DNA of 64,000 nt, taken from the NCBI RefSeq assembly GCF_000005505.3, contig NC_016131.3, positions 5,849,501 through 5,913,500 of the forward strand, in the 5' to 3' direction. The notes beneath the pieces were generated by a model, which ran no database searches, was not told where the DNA came from, and was given only the letters and a program-made list of their open reading frames with translations. Below are positions 46,161-56,784 of the stretch, piece after piece. Numbering within the stretch: the first letter of the stretch is position 1; each line of letters begins with the position of its first letter. The translations under genes and the position numbers were made by a program. Source of the stretch: Brachypodium distachyon. Lineage: Eukaryota > Streptophyta > Magnoliopsida > Poales > Poaceae.

Positions 46161-47309
46161 AACCGAACGAAAATTGTCATAACGTAGCCTCATCACAAGT
46201 CATGACATCACATAGGGTGCACCATCGGCTTAGCTGGCTACCAACACAACAACGCAAATGCCGTCGAAATTCTTCTTGTCTAGATTGCCCATATATAGGC
46301 CATAGCATTATTTTCATCACAAATCATTCCTCCCTAGTTACCATGCATCTTTAGATTTCACACCCTGGATGATCACTGAACCCTCACCGCAAACAGTCGC
46401 AACCAACACCACGGGCGCTTTCTTTTCTTTTCGCTATGAACCAGCCTGTCCTCGTGTCCTCTATCCTCTACATGTGGACACAGCGTCTACATAGTATAGC
46501 TTGGATCTGCAGAAAGGTCGCACCGTGAACGCGCGTAGGGGTTTCATAGAAAACAAGTTCAGTTCCCATCTATAACTCTGAAAAGTTCCAAACGGAGCTC
46601 CACAGGCCCACACGTACGAGAGCAGCACGGATAAGAGAGAGTCCCCGACTCCCCGTCTGTCCATCGAGCCGTGCGCCACCAAGAGATTCACGCACGATCC
46701 CTTTCTCACACCAGGATCACAAGGGAATCACCCGCGATTCCATCACGGATAGCCGGCGCCTCACGGCAAACCAGTGCACGCAAACGCCAACTAATTAAAA
46801 TCGACCAGCAGAGCCCAGGGCGGCGAACGGTTTCAACTTTCAACGATAGCACGACGAAATCGACGATCGAACACACAGCAAGCAGCATATGGCCTCAACG
46901 TCGTCGCACGTCCCGCTCGCCCAAAAAGACGCGCGGCAACGTCACACATGTTCGTTATCTAATCAATGCGGCCGTGCCCATTAGCTTGATAGCTCCAGCG
47001 ATCGAATTATATATGTTCATACATATATGTATATGTGTGTGTCTGTGTTTCAGGTTCGTTATCTTCATAATCAATGGCGAGATGTGTCCATTTGTTTGGC
47101 TGGATAGATGGGTACGCAGCAAATAATGTACTTATATGTGATGTAGCAGCTGGGACCTTTCGTCACGGCTCTAGCTGCTCTTTGTTGGGCCCGGCCTCCC
47201 TCGTCATGTGGTCGTAGTCCGCGATTCCTTTGCTCCTGTGGAATTCTATCTCCTTGGTTAGGCTGGTCTGCTTGTTGCTTAAACAGTTAACCGTGCCTAA
47301 CTTGATGAC

Positions 47310-47636
47310 TGATGGATGTGGGGCGCTTAGATGGCAAGAGGCCTAGGAAATAGGGAGCATTCGGGAATTTTACAAGTCATGTTCTGACGGCACTCCATGT
47401 TCCTGGGTTCGACTCCCTCGAGAGTGAATTTCATGCCAGAGGTTAAAAAATCCACTCGTCTGTCTCATATCAAAACACAGATCTAAGACCGGTTTTGATC
47501 TCACGTGGCGCCGCGGTGCCGCTGTGTATGGGTGGGACATGAGGTTCGGAGGTTTTTTAGGCCTTTGTGAGAAGGTCTTCTTCCTCAACATATACCCTGG
47601 GAAAGGTCTTTCCCCCGCCGGGCCTAGTTTTTTTTA
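47310..47636 (+). mobile_element. SINE-like retroposon
   Basis: GGGTTCGACTCCC near 47405 matches a tRNA-type pol III B box, and an A-box-like TTAGATGGCAAGAGG lies about 75 bp before it. The end reads GGTCTTTCCCCCGCCGGGCC, followed by a T-run at 47629-47636, resembling the tails of grass tRNA-derived SINEs. The 5' limit is approximate and I found no clear target duplication. Confidence 0.5.
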
Positions 47637-47909
47637 TTACACGTAGTACACCACTAATCACTCCATTTCTTTATGTAAGATGTATAGTATGTTTCTTTCT
47701 AAGACGGCCATTTGACCAACAATTACACCATATGTGTGTGGTTTATGTGACACCAAATTATGATCCTCACTAAGTGATACAAATCATAATCATCAGTAAG
47801 TATTTTTAATACGAATATATGATATTCCATGTGACATACAAATTAATTGCACGGTAATGTTGGAATTGTTGATCAAAGGTTAATTTTAACGAAACAAACT
47901 GCGCCATGT

Positions 47910-47982
47910 GGAAAGAACGGAGGGATCAATTCATTATACAACAAATACTACTCCACGTCAGTTATTTCGGGACGGAGGGAGT
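47910..47982. mobile_element. Truncated Stowaway MITE
   Basis: The right end, TCGGGACGGAGGGAG followed by TA, is typical. The left end is reduced to AACGGAGGGATCAATTC-like sequence and does not form a proper inverted repeat. Confidence 0.5.
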
Positions 47983-48946
47983 ACTTTTTATCCCCTCTAA
48001 CAAACTTTGTGGCATCCTTTACTTAGCGAAATTTCCTCTAGAGCCCCATTTACGAAACTTTACACGAACTTTTACCCCATTTAAGGATTTGGCCTATTCT
48101 AACACGATGGTCTCGGATATCAGATTCATGATAGGAGGGAGGGTACCAAACTGGGTTAAGCCACACACACACACTCAATCCAGCCGCACCTAAGCTCTCT
48201 CTCCTCTCATAGCGCGGGATGAGAAGGAGAGAGCTCAGGCAGGTGGTGTGAAGGGCACAGTGTCTTGTGATCGCCAACGTTTGCCGGAGAATGAGTCCAC
48301 ATATGCTCCAACAAGAAAAGTATTGCGCTCCTGTCAAGCTAGCAGGGCCTCCATGTCAGATTGGGACAAATCCTTGAATGTGCTAAAGTTGGTTCCAAGT
48401 TTCTTAAATGGAGTAATCAGGTAATCTAGAGGGGGTTTTTTCCGCTAAATTGGGGTAAAAAGTGTCATTAAGGTTGTTAGAGGAGCTTAAATGCAAAATT
48501 CACTGTATCATAGTATGACGTTGGATTGACAATATTTGACTCTTTCACGAAAGGAACATCAAAGAAAGACACTGCACCAAAATGCAATCAAGTTAAGACT
48601 AGTGGTGAGGAAGGTATTTAGCATTGCACAGGGATGGGCTCCAACAAACCAGCGATTGATGTGATCATCACGAAGGATCAGGGCCATGCATGCTTCTTGT
48701 TTGCACGTCTCTTATTCAGTTACAGCAGTGAAGTGATCAGTGTTACTGTCCTGCTCTTTATGGCGTTTTCATCTACACGCCAAACCAGACTTTTCTTGAA
48801 TCGTTTGAAGCAAATTCGTTTCACTGGTTGTATCAAACATTCTGCAACGGATGATTTCGGTAATAAAATTCCAGAAGTACTCTCTTTTGTCATTTTTAAA
48901 AAGAAGTTGTGCCCGCATCCTAGAGTCCTAGGGAGATCGATCTTTG

Positions 48947-49080
48947 GCCTTTTTTTTTTACGAAAGCAACAACGCTGCATTCATTACTTAAGAAGGAGAA
49001 AAGTACAAAGGACCTCAAGGAGGAGAAAAACAAAAACTTTACAGCCAAGGCAACCGGAGAGCTAAAAAAAAGAAAATAGA
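48947..49080 (-). mobile_element. LINE-type 3' end fragment
   Basis: Read on the minus strand, TAATGAATGCAGCGTTGTTG followed by CTTTCGTAAAAAAAAA is a common 3' tail of grass non-LTR elements. No reverse transcriptase is present, so this is a 5'-truncated copy. Confidence 0.5.
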
Positions 49081-50527
49081 AAATTAAGACAATTAGACAG
49101 CATTTCGGGTGGATGAACCGCTTGGGACCAGATGCAATCAATCATGGAAACATGGCAGCTCCTTTGAACCCAGCAGCCTTCCAAGCGGCAAGCTCATCCC
49201 AGGCAAGGAGACACAATTGAAAGACAGACCTCTGCCAAATGAACCAGTAGCCAAGCATGAGGAAGTGCTGATCTTCTGCTTCGGACCAGCAGCAAGAGAT
49301 AGCTCAGTGCACCGCCAAGAAGTAAGATCATTTGTACAAGGCGGAGCAAGGGCTGAAAGCTGCAGCTGGCACCACCGAGCAAGTGCATTTCGGAATCTTT
49401 ATCTTTATCTTTCGGCCATTTTATAAAATGGCCGAAGATAAAGAGCAATGGAGGCTTGCCGTCAGTTGGATGGCACTCATACATCGTCAAGTTCTTTTAA
49501 ACGTGATGCCACTTGTATGGTGCAAGAAACATGGGAAAGCTTCAGTTACTCTCCGGCGCACTACTCCCGCTTCTACAGTGCGCTGAAGAAAAAAAAATTG
49601 GCTCGCCGGAAGCACAGGGCGTGCCGCCCGCCGCCGCCACCTCCCCCACACGGCCGTGCCGCCGCCACATGGTGCGCCGCCCAGAGACGCTGACATCACT
49701 TGGCGTGCCGGCCAGCGTCGCCGCAATTGGATCAAAGCTGCCACCGTGCCACGTGAAGCTGCCATGAAACGGAGCCGCCACCGCTGCCCCCAGGCCGCCC
49801 CGTGCTGGACCGCTGCCGCCGCAGCCTCCACCGCCCGCGCGCGCAGCCTTGTACTCCGTGGAGACGGGGAAGGGAGGAGACGGGATTCTCCCCGTGAAAG
49901 AAGTTGGGAAAGAAGTTGGATGGGTAGTGGGACCCATCGGCAGTGAGGAGGCTGTTTTCACTATGTGGTATGAGACGCGAATATCAAGACAGAGCGGACG
50001 GATAGGATAGGAGGAGTGTGCTCGAGTGTAAAAATTCCTGTCTCAAAAATCATCCGTCACACTTTGGTTGGCTGGCCTAAAGAAGAGCCACTGACGAATA
50101 GGTTCCGGTATGTGAGAAAAGCGTGAATCAAACCTGTACGGCTGCAGGCAAACACTTGCAAAACCTGTCCGCCAAGAGTTTAGCCAAGTGTGGCCGCGAA
50201 GAAAACATACCTTTAGCATGCACAACGGACGTACGCGCATGCGTGTGCATGTCCGCGTGAGTGTGATCCGCCGCCGCCCTGGATCGATTACTCGCGCCCC
50301 CCAGCTAGCTAACATGTGCGAGTATGAATTACATGTATACTGTACATACTACTGTATGTACAAATTCACGTCACTTATTTTAGGACAGAATAAGCATGTC
50401 CGATTCAGTGATTGTCCTAGCCATTAATTAATTTCTGTGGCTGTGTACATTTCCCTTTGCGCATTACAAACAAAACCCATGCCGAACTTTCTTGCTCCAA
50501 CGTACCGGCCTGGTCCAGTGGTCCTTC

Positions 50528-50535
50528 TATATAAA
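50528..50535 (+). promoter_or_regulatory. TATA box of the cysteine protease gene
   Basis: TATATAAA lies 158 bp before the start codon in an otherwise GC-balanced context, a suitable distance for a 5' UTR of about 120 nt. Confidence 0.7.
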
Positions 50536-50685
50536 CCCATCCCCCGCTCGCAGCATTGGCCAAAGCAACAAGAAGTTGCTTAAGCAACACGCACGTTGGC
50601 ACGTAGCCATACACAACACCTGAGCTCCAGTAGCACACACACTCACTCACCACACTTGACTCAGAACAACAACCCTGTAATAAGC

Positions 50686-52373
50686 ATGTCTCTGTCCACG
50701 CTACTCCTGTACTCCGCTCTCATCCTGAGCATCGCCGCCGCCGCCCCCCGCGTCGCGCTCGCGGCGCGGGAGCTCGACGACGTGGCCGTGGGCGCCGCGA
50801 TGGCGTCCCGGCACGAGAGCTGGATGGCGGAGCACGGGCGCACGTACGCGGACGCCGAGGAGAAGGCGCGGCGGCTGGAGATATTCCGCGCCAACGCCGA
50901 GCGCATCGACTCGTTTAACAGTAAAGCCGATGCTGCTGCAGGGGAGAGCGTGGACAGTCATCGGCTGGCCACCAACAGGTTCGCGGACCTCACGGACGAG
51001 GAGTTCCGTGCCGCCAGGACCGGGTTGCGGCGCCCGGCCGCCGTGGCCGGCGCAGTGGGCGGTGGGTTCAGGTATGAGAACTTTAGCTTGCAGGCTGACG
51101 CGGCCGGGAGCATGGACTGGAGGGCCATGGGCGCCGTCACCGGCGTCAAGGACCAAGGCTCTTGCGGTACGTAACGTATGGTCGGACATTACACTGGCAC
51201 GCTACTTCGGTTGCATACGAATTGAGCTGCAAAACGTTGCACGCATGCATGAACAGTTACTGACTGAACCTTGCTCGAAAAATAATTTCCATCTAACTTG
51301 CTGATTTAACGATTACGATTGGATTCTTTTAGATTTCGTACGGTACTAAATGTTGCAACGGACTGCACGTACGTTGCGTGCGTGCGTGCATGCCACGAAC
51401 TTAACTGATTCTAAATTATTATCTTAAAGTTGTCCAAATATGGATGTATCTATTTTTTTAAAACGTCTAGATAGATATACGTAATATTTCGACAACAATT
51501 TAAAATTGGAGGGAGTAAGTGACACGCGCGTGCGGTCAAACAAAAAAGTTAACTTGTAAAAGCAAAACTAACGGGATGACCAGAGTCTAGAAACTAGTCA
51601 TGCCCGACTTTCGGTCAACTCAGACAAGAAGCTGGCCGGGCCCGTCAAATTAAACTTCCTTTCAATGATTGGAGCTAGTATCATTCTTTCCCATTTCCGA
51701 CATGTCCCATGGAGTATCTCACCGACTCTGTTTCATCGCAAACTTAACTTGGCTGCCGTACTCACACACAGGTTGCTGCTGGGCGTTCTCAGCGGTGGCG
51801 GCGATGGAAGGCCTGACCAAGATCCGCACAGGGCGTCTAGTCTCCCTCTCCGAACAACAACTCGTAGACTGCGACGTCTACGGGGACGACCAGGGCTGCG
51901 AGGGCGGGCTGATGGACAACGCCTTCCAGTACATATCCCGGCAGGGCGGGCTGGCCTCCGAATCCGCCTACCCGTACAGCGGCGAGGACGGCGGCTCATG
52001 CCGGTCCGGCCGCGCGCAGCCGGCGGCCAGCATCCGTGGCCACGAGGACGTGCCGGCCAACAACGAGGGCGCCCTGATGGCCGCCGTGGCGCACCAGCCG
52101 GTCTCCGTGGCCATCAACGGCGGCGACTACGTGTTCCGGTTCTACGACCGCGGCGTGCTCGGCGCCGGCGGGAACGGCGGGTGCGAGAGCACGGAGCTTG
52201 ACCATGCTATCACGGCCGTTGGGTACGGGATGGCCGGGGACGGGACTGGGTACTGGCTGATGAAGAATTCCTGGGGGTCCGGCTGGGGCGAGTCCGGCTA
52301 CGTCAGGATCCGCCGTGGGTCTCGCGGTGAAGGCGTCTGCGGCCTCGCCAAGCTCGCCTCGTACCCCGTCTGA
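50686..52373 (+). CDS. Papain-type cysteine protease (C1A, SAG39/SAG12-like)
   Basis: Two exons, 50686-51166 and 51772-52373, are joined across a GT/AG intron and encode 360 residues. The ATG at 50686 opens a signal peptide (SLSTLLLYSALILSIAAAA). An I29 inhibitor prodomain follows (HESWMAEHGRTYADAEEKAR, NRFADLTDEEF), then the mature C1A domain from about residue 140. Catalytic residues are visible: Cys in QGSCGCCWAF, His in LDHAITAVGYG and Asn in YWLMKNSWGSGWGE. GCEGGLMDNAF is the usual glycine-rich motif. Such proteases act in vacuole or secretory compartments in senescence and protein turnover. A cysteine protease gene (CYS) lies beside VRN1 in Triticeae maps, which supports synteny. The intron carries a Stowaway MITE. 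The gene is GC-rich, and no break is seen. Confidence 0.93.
51411..51515. mobile_element. Stowaway MITE in the cysteine protease intron
   Basis: The interior GTCCAAATATGGATGTATCT and the right end TTGGAGGGAG followed by TA are Stowaway-type. The left end is decayed (CTAAATTATTATCTTAAAG). Confidence 0.7.
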
Positions 52374-54299
52374 TTACAAGTCACTGGCTAGCTGCGTACG
52401 TCCGTACGTCATGTATATACTGTACGTGTGACGCGTCCAGGCATGGCTTAAACTAGATTGGCACTATTCTAAAATGAATTAAGATGCATGTAAAATAGAA
52501 GTAGGGCCGGTACAGTGGTGGCAATGACGGCTCGATCGCGCAGCAAAGAAAAGGACCGATGCGCGGGGTTGTTTGTACGTACAGTAGCTGCGTGTGCGTA
52601 TAGATATCATGAAACCATGATGGAATTTGTACAGATTGGCTTGTAACACTCAAGTGTGTATACATACTTATATATATAGATGATGTACAGAGTTATGTAT
52701 AGTCTCATGTCCATCGCTGGTTTCCCGGACAATCGACAATTATTGCAATCCTTATTTGATTTAAATCGATTTCAAAAATGCAAATTTGTATGCACAACAC
52801 GGTCTGCCTGTCTGGTATATTTGTAGCTTGGGTTTGAATTTGGCATGTACATTATCTGTAGGACCCAAAGCTACGGGTCCGACCTGGTGCTTTCCCTGCT
52901 GCCGCAGAAACACGCCTGGATACATCCAGAAACGACTTTATCAGCTGTGATAGCGTGGCTTTCAGCTCTATTCTCTAGCCCAGCAGCATACAGCCAGCGA
53001 TAGTCGAACATGTTTCCATCATGGACACTCTTTGTGTGTACGGCGTTCATGCTTCGGACAAACGATGTAGCTTTCTGCTATTAATGAAGCTTCCCTTTCC
53101 TGTCTCTCGACGGCCGCAAACTGGTCTGAGCCCGAGCGGATTGGCATTGCATCAGGATCAGAAGAACAAGGAGGGGAAGAGCTGGAGGAGGATGGCTGGA
53201 GATGCATGACGTGTAAATGAGATGGGCCTCCTTGAAAAGGTACGCTATTAAATGGTGATCGATGCATTGTGGGCAGTGGCTGTGAATGGATTAGCTTTAG
53301 GATTTTTAGATTTCGATGTGTCAACATCTTTCAGTTTATTTTTTGTGAGAAGCTTGCCAACATCGTTCAGTTTGAAGAATTCTTCTCCATCTGGACCGGA
53401 CGGTAGGACAGCCCTACCATGGAATAGTTTTTTTTTTCCAGGAGGAGACATGGCGCACGGTTGTTTGCTCCTCCTCTCCTCCCAACCCTGGCCGCCATCC
53501 TTCACACCTTCCGATCCCGCTACCCCCTCCCTTTCCATCGCTTTCTTGATGGCCTCGCGGTGGATGGCGACAATGAGGGTGCTTGTCAATTACCGTTGTG
53601 GTGGCTGGCCATCAAAGGAGATGGCACATCTCTTGCGGGTTTTGGCCTCGCCATGGCGGCCCTTACCGTTCTCCTGTCGTGGCGGCTGTCTGATGATGTT
53701 GGTGGTTGCCCCAGTTGGCAGTCATAGGGTCACTATGTTCATGTGGGCGGCACAACTGCTTCTTGAGATTGCTTGTCCGGTTTCAGTGCGCTTCTTGGTA
53801 GCACGATACCAACATGTTTTATTTAACTTTGCTTTGTTGATCCAGTTCACGTTTGTCATCTGATTCGGTCACCGTGACTAAAGCAACTATCATCGACACA
53901 ATAGCGAGGAATGATCAAACCTTTGATGGTTGGGTCAAGCCATGTAAGGTTTTGTAAAACCCTGATTCGTTCTTCGTCGGTTGGATCCGGTAACGACAAC
54001 ATATGTGACAAATCCTTTCTGAAGGCTTCGTCTTGGAGTTTTGGCCGCTTATGATGACGTTGTTCGACAAGATAAACTCCAAGTGAATACCTTTATTATG
54101 GTCTTCGTTGGCTAGTTCCAACAACGTTGCAGGTGTTTGTTACCTCCGTGAAGGCATTATCTCGATGGTATCAGGGTGTTAACAAGAGATAAGAAAGAAA
54201 AAAAGTTGATATCTTTTTGCAACTTGGGAGTTTGTGTAAAGATTGTTGTCTAAACGACGTACAACCTCGATCTCTCTTTCCTAATTTATAGTAAAGTAG

Positions 54300-54315
54300 C
54301 CGTGCGTTGCCACGG
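54300..54315 (-). repeat. Helitron-type 3' hairpin (copy 1)
   Basis: CCGTGCGTTGCCACGG folds with 5-bp arms CCGTG and CACGG. On the minus strand it is CCGTGGCAACGCACGG, the type of subterminal hairpin found just before the CTRR end of grass Helitrons. An exact CTRR end is not clear at this copy. Confidence 0.5.
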
Positions 54316-55007
54316 ACTCTTAAACATAAATGCTCTACAATAACAAAGAAATCATGAAAACTTCTTGCTACTCTAGCTAATTAGCAGAGAAGAGAAACAG
54401 TACCGATCCATAATCAAATATATATGTAATAGTGATTGCATTTCTATATACAAAGTAAAGTCAAGATGTTTCCAATGGCTAGATCATCTTGGCTAAAGAA
54501 CCGGTTTGATTGCTAAATATAACATGTACAAGAAAAACTGGCAGTTTGTTCAAAACAATTTGTCTAATTGTTAGATCTACAAAGTAGGTGGAAGCGACAA
54601 CCTGGTCATGTATTATACAAGTTGCACTGGCTTGTTGGTAAATGGAGTGGAGAGAAGGCTGAATTTTAAATGTGGCAACCGAACTATAATTTTCATTGCA
54701 TTGGATATAGTATATAGTATATATACAACTCTTGTACCAACTATAAGGTACAAAAGAGTATGGCTGAGTACAACCCCAAGTATATATAGAAAAAAATCTT
54801 AACCATTAGAATCTTTCGAAAATTCATTTGAAATAATCTTACGATCCAAAAAGACACTTGTTATGAGAGATATAATACTATTTTAGTGGATGCGTATTAC
54901 TAAACAACTATACTAATCAATCATGGTAGTTCACTTCTATTCTCATGATGGTACACTACACTTATCGGTGTGGTGGTCCACGACAACTATTCCTATTTCT
55001 AGGATTA

Positions 55008-55035
55008 CTAGCTAAATGCCCGTGCGTTGCTACAG
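55008..55035 (-). repeat. Helitron-like 3' terminus (copy 2)
   Basis: On the minus strand, GCAACGCACGGGCATTTAGC is followed by TAG and then TAAT, so the sequence ends CTAG|T, which fits the Helitron CTRR rule with insertion before T. The distal arm of the hairpin is degraded (CTACAG instead of CCACGG). Confidence 0.5.
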
Positions 55036-55203
55036 ATAAAACATATTAGACTGCTCGTGAATCAGAAAACTTTTATGTATTAATGTCATTTGCTAGTAAT
55101 TTTATCTTAGCTTCGATGAAAAACATAATCTATATCTTAATTATTTAACAGATTTAATTGTTTTGTTAGGAGGTGGTAAGCTTTTTTTTTACGATAGATG
55201 AGC

Positions 55204-55398
55204 CATGGGCGAACCCACATTAATGCTTGTGGGGGCAGCTGTCCCCAAAGTTTTTTATCTCCTTGCATTTTGTTCATGAAACAAGAGATTGCCCCCACTA
55301 ACATTAAGTATTTGCCCCTATTTTTCTAACTTTGTCCTATATTTTCAAATGATTACATATTTTGCCCACTCTCAACTAATATTCTGGGTCTGCCCATG
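55204..55398. mobile_element. Small TIR element (MITE-like, 195 bp)
   Basis: CATGGGCGAACCCACATTAA and its near-inverse TTCTGGGTCTGCCCATG bound the segment. Inside, GGGGGCAGCTGTCCCC is palindromic and TTGCCCCCAC recurs. No clear target duplication was found, so the superfamily is undetermined. Confidence 0.5.
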
Positions 55399-55459
55399 CG
55401 GAGGCAAAGAGATGACGGACCGCCGCCACCAAATGCCTCTTTTATAAGAGTAAAGATAC

Positions 55460-55582
55460 TACCTTCGATCTATATTAATTGTCACAAATTTGTTAGATAT
55501 GCATGTACCTGCATACTGAGATGCGTCTAGATACATACATATCTAGAGAAATTTGTGACCATTATTTTGGATCGCATGGAGT
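55460..55582. mobile_element. Diverged Stowaway MITE
   Basis: Ends CTACCTTCGATCTATATTAA and ATTATTTTGGATCGCATGGA with TA flanks are imperfect inverted repeats. The interior has GCGTCTAGATACATACATA. Confidence 0.65.
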
Positions 55583-55944
55583 AACATCATTGGATTATTG
55601 CCAAATGACAACCATCGAAATCCTGAACCTATAAATATCTTTACTCTAGAATACTCCACACAAATTTCTAGTTTTAGATTTGTCCTAATTTACCATGAAC
55701 AACTTGTTCAGTGTGTTCCGTGGTAAATGTCTTACTGTTCAAGCATACTCCCAAGCATTCTAGAACGTTCCAATTTTCTCATCACATAATACTTTCATTC
55801 TGTTAGAAGGCTCATGCCAAATATATTCTATTGTATTCTCCAACGTATTCTGCTCCCTCCGATCCATATTACTTGTCGAAATATTGCATGTCTCAAATAT
55901 TTTGTTATAATTATAACCCTTATTTTTTTTCTATAGTACAGTGC

Positions 55945-55960
55945 CCGTGCGTTGCCACGG
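55945..55960 (-). repeat. Helitron-type 3' hairpin (copy 3)
   Basis: The motif CCGTGCGTTGCCACGG is identical to copy 1, in the same orientation, preceded on the plus strand by CTATAGTACAGTGC. The terminus beyond the hairpin (minus strand) is ambiguous. Confidence 0.5.
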
Positions 55961-56784
55961 ATTTAATTTATCTCGCTTTCATATGTAAACAAATGCACAT
56001 GAAAAATTCAAGTTTATAGAAAATATAACAACATAATTTGACATTATCAAAATTTGACTTTCTATGATATAATAAATGTATACACACAACATATGATCAT
56101 TTAAGAATGAATGCTTGTAAAATTTGACCTGAACTCCTATAAACCTATCCACGGTGGAGTGTCATCCGATAATTATGACTCTCAACATGCACCCAAACAC
56201 TTCTATGTAGGTTACCTTATACGTGACCTCAACAAGTAACGAAATTCGAAGGAAGAACCCGAACAACGCCGCAGATAACACCGTCAAAATAAGGACAACT
56301 TTCATCCTCCATGCTCACACCCTTTGAGCAAAATGTGGCAAAATCCATGAACCGATGAGCTAACAAACTAAGTATGAAGATCATTACAGATAAGTGCCAG
56401 TTAGCACTATTTTAGGTGGTATTATCATTCCAATTATCCTGTCGAGGAGTTGGGGGAGAGGTGCAAAAGTACAAAGAGAAGATGAATTAAGAACTGGAAG
56501 CATATTCTAAACAACTATTTAAGTACTTAGGATTTATATAATGCTGAACTTATACTGGGTAAAATGAATTCTTCAAAATATGTGTATGATATGAAGACTA
56601 CTTCCAGTTTTGCACTGACAAATCACAAGTACTTCATAAGAAAAAAAAACAGTGTTTAGCGTTTAGCACAGATCACAAAATTGGAAAAATCCGCACCAAT
56701 TAACCAATCACTGGACAAATAAACTTTGCATTGAGTATATATCATAATTGGCCGAAGTAAATCCCTGTTAACACAAATCACAAA

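Larger units (their letters stand above)
46161..50500. other. Intergenic region upstream of the cysteine protease gene
   Basis: No gene is recognised. Contents include a SINE-like retroposon (about 47310-47636), a partial Stowaway (47910-47982), a LINE 3' end in reverse orientation (48947-49080), and a GC-rich patch (49610-49880) with repeated CCGCC codon-like runs but no protein match. Confidence 0.5.
52374..56780. other. Intergenic region rich in small transposons
   Basis: No intact gene is recognised. A coding-like, GC-moderate stretch at 53250-53870 has no protein match and may be a transposon or gene fragment. Later parts hold three Helitron-type hairpins (54300, 55019, 55945), a small TIR element (55204-55398), a Stowaway (55460-55582) and a truncated Stowaway end (about 55850). 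Confidence 0.5.

Noticed and set aside
47400..47420. Possible tRNA gene suggested by GGGTTCGACTCCC
   Set aside because: No cloverleaf arms or anticodon stem could be built around it; the B box is better explained by a SINE-like retroposon.
53250..53870. 203-codon ORF with hydrophobic stretches
   Set aside because: It overlaps other open frames, lacks recognisable domains and lies in transposon-rich DNA; I could not support it as a gene.
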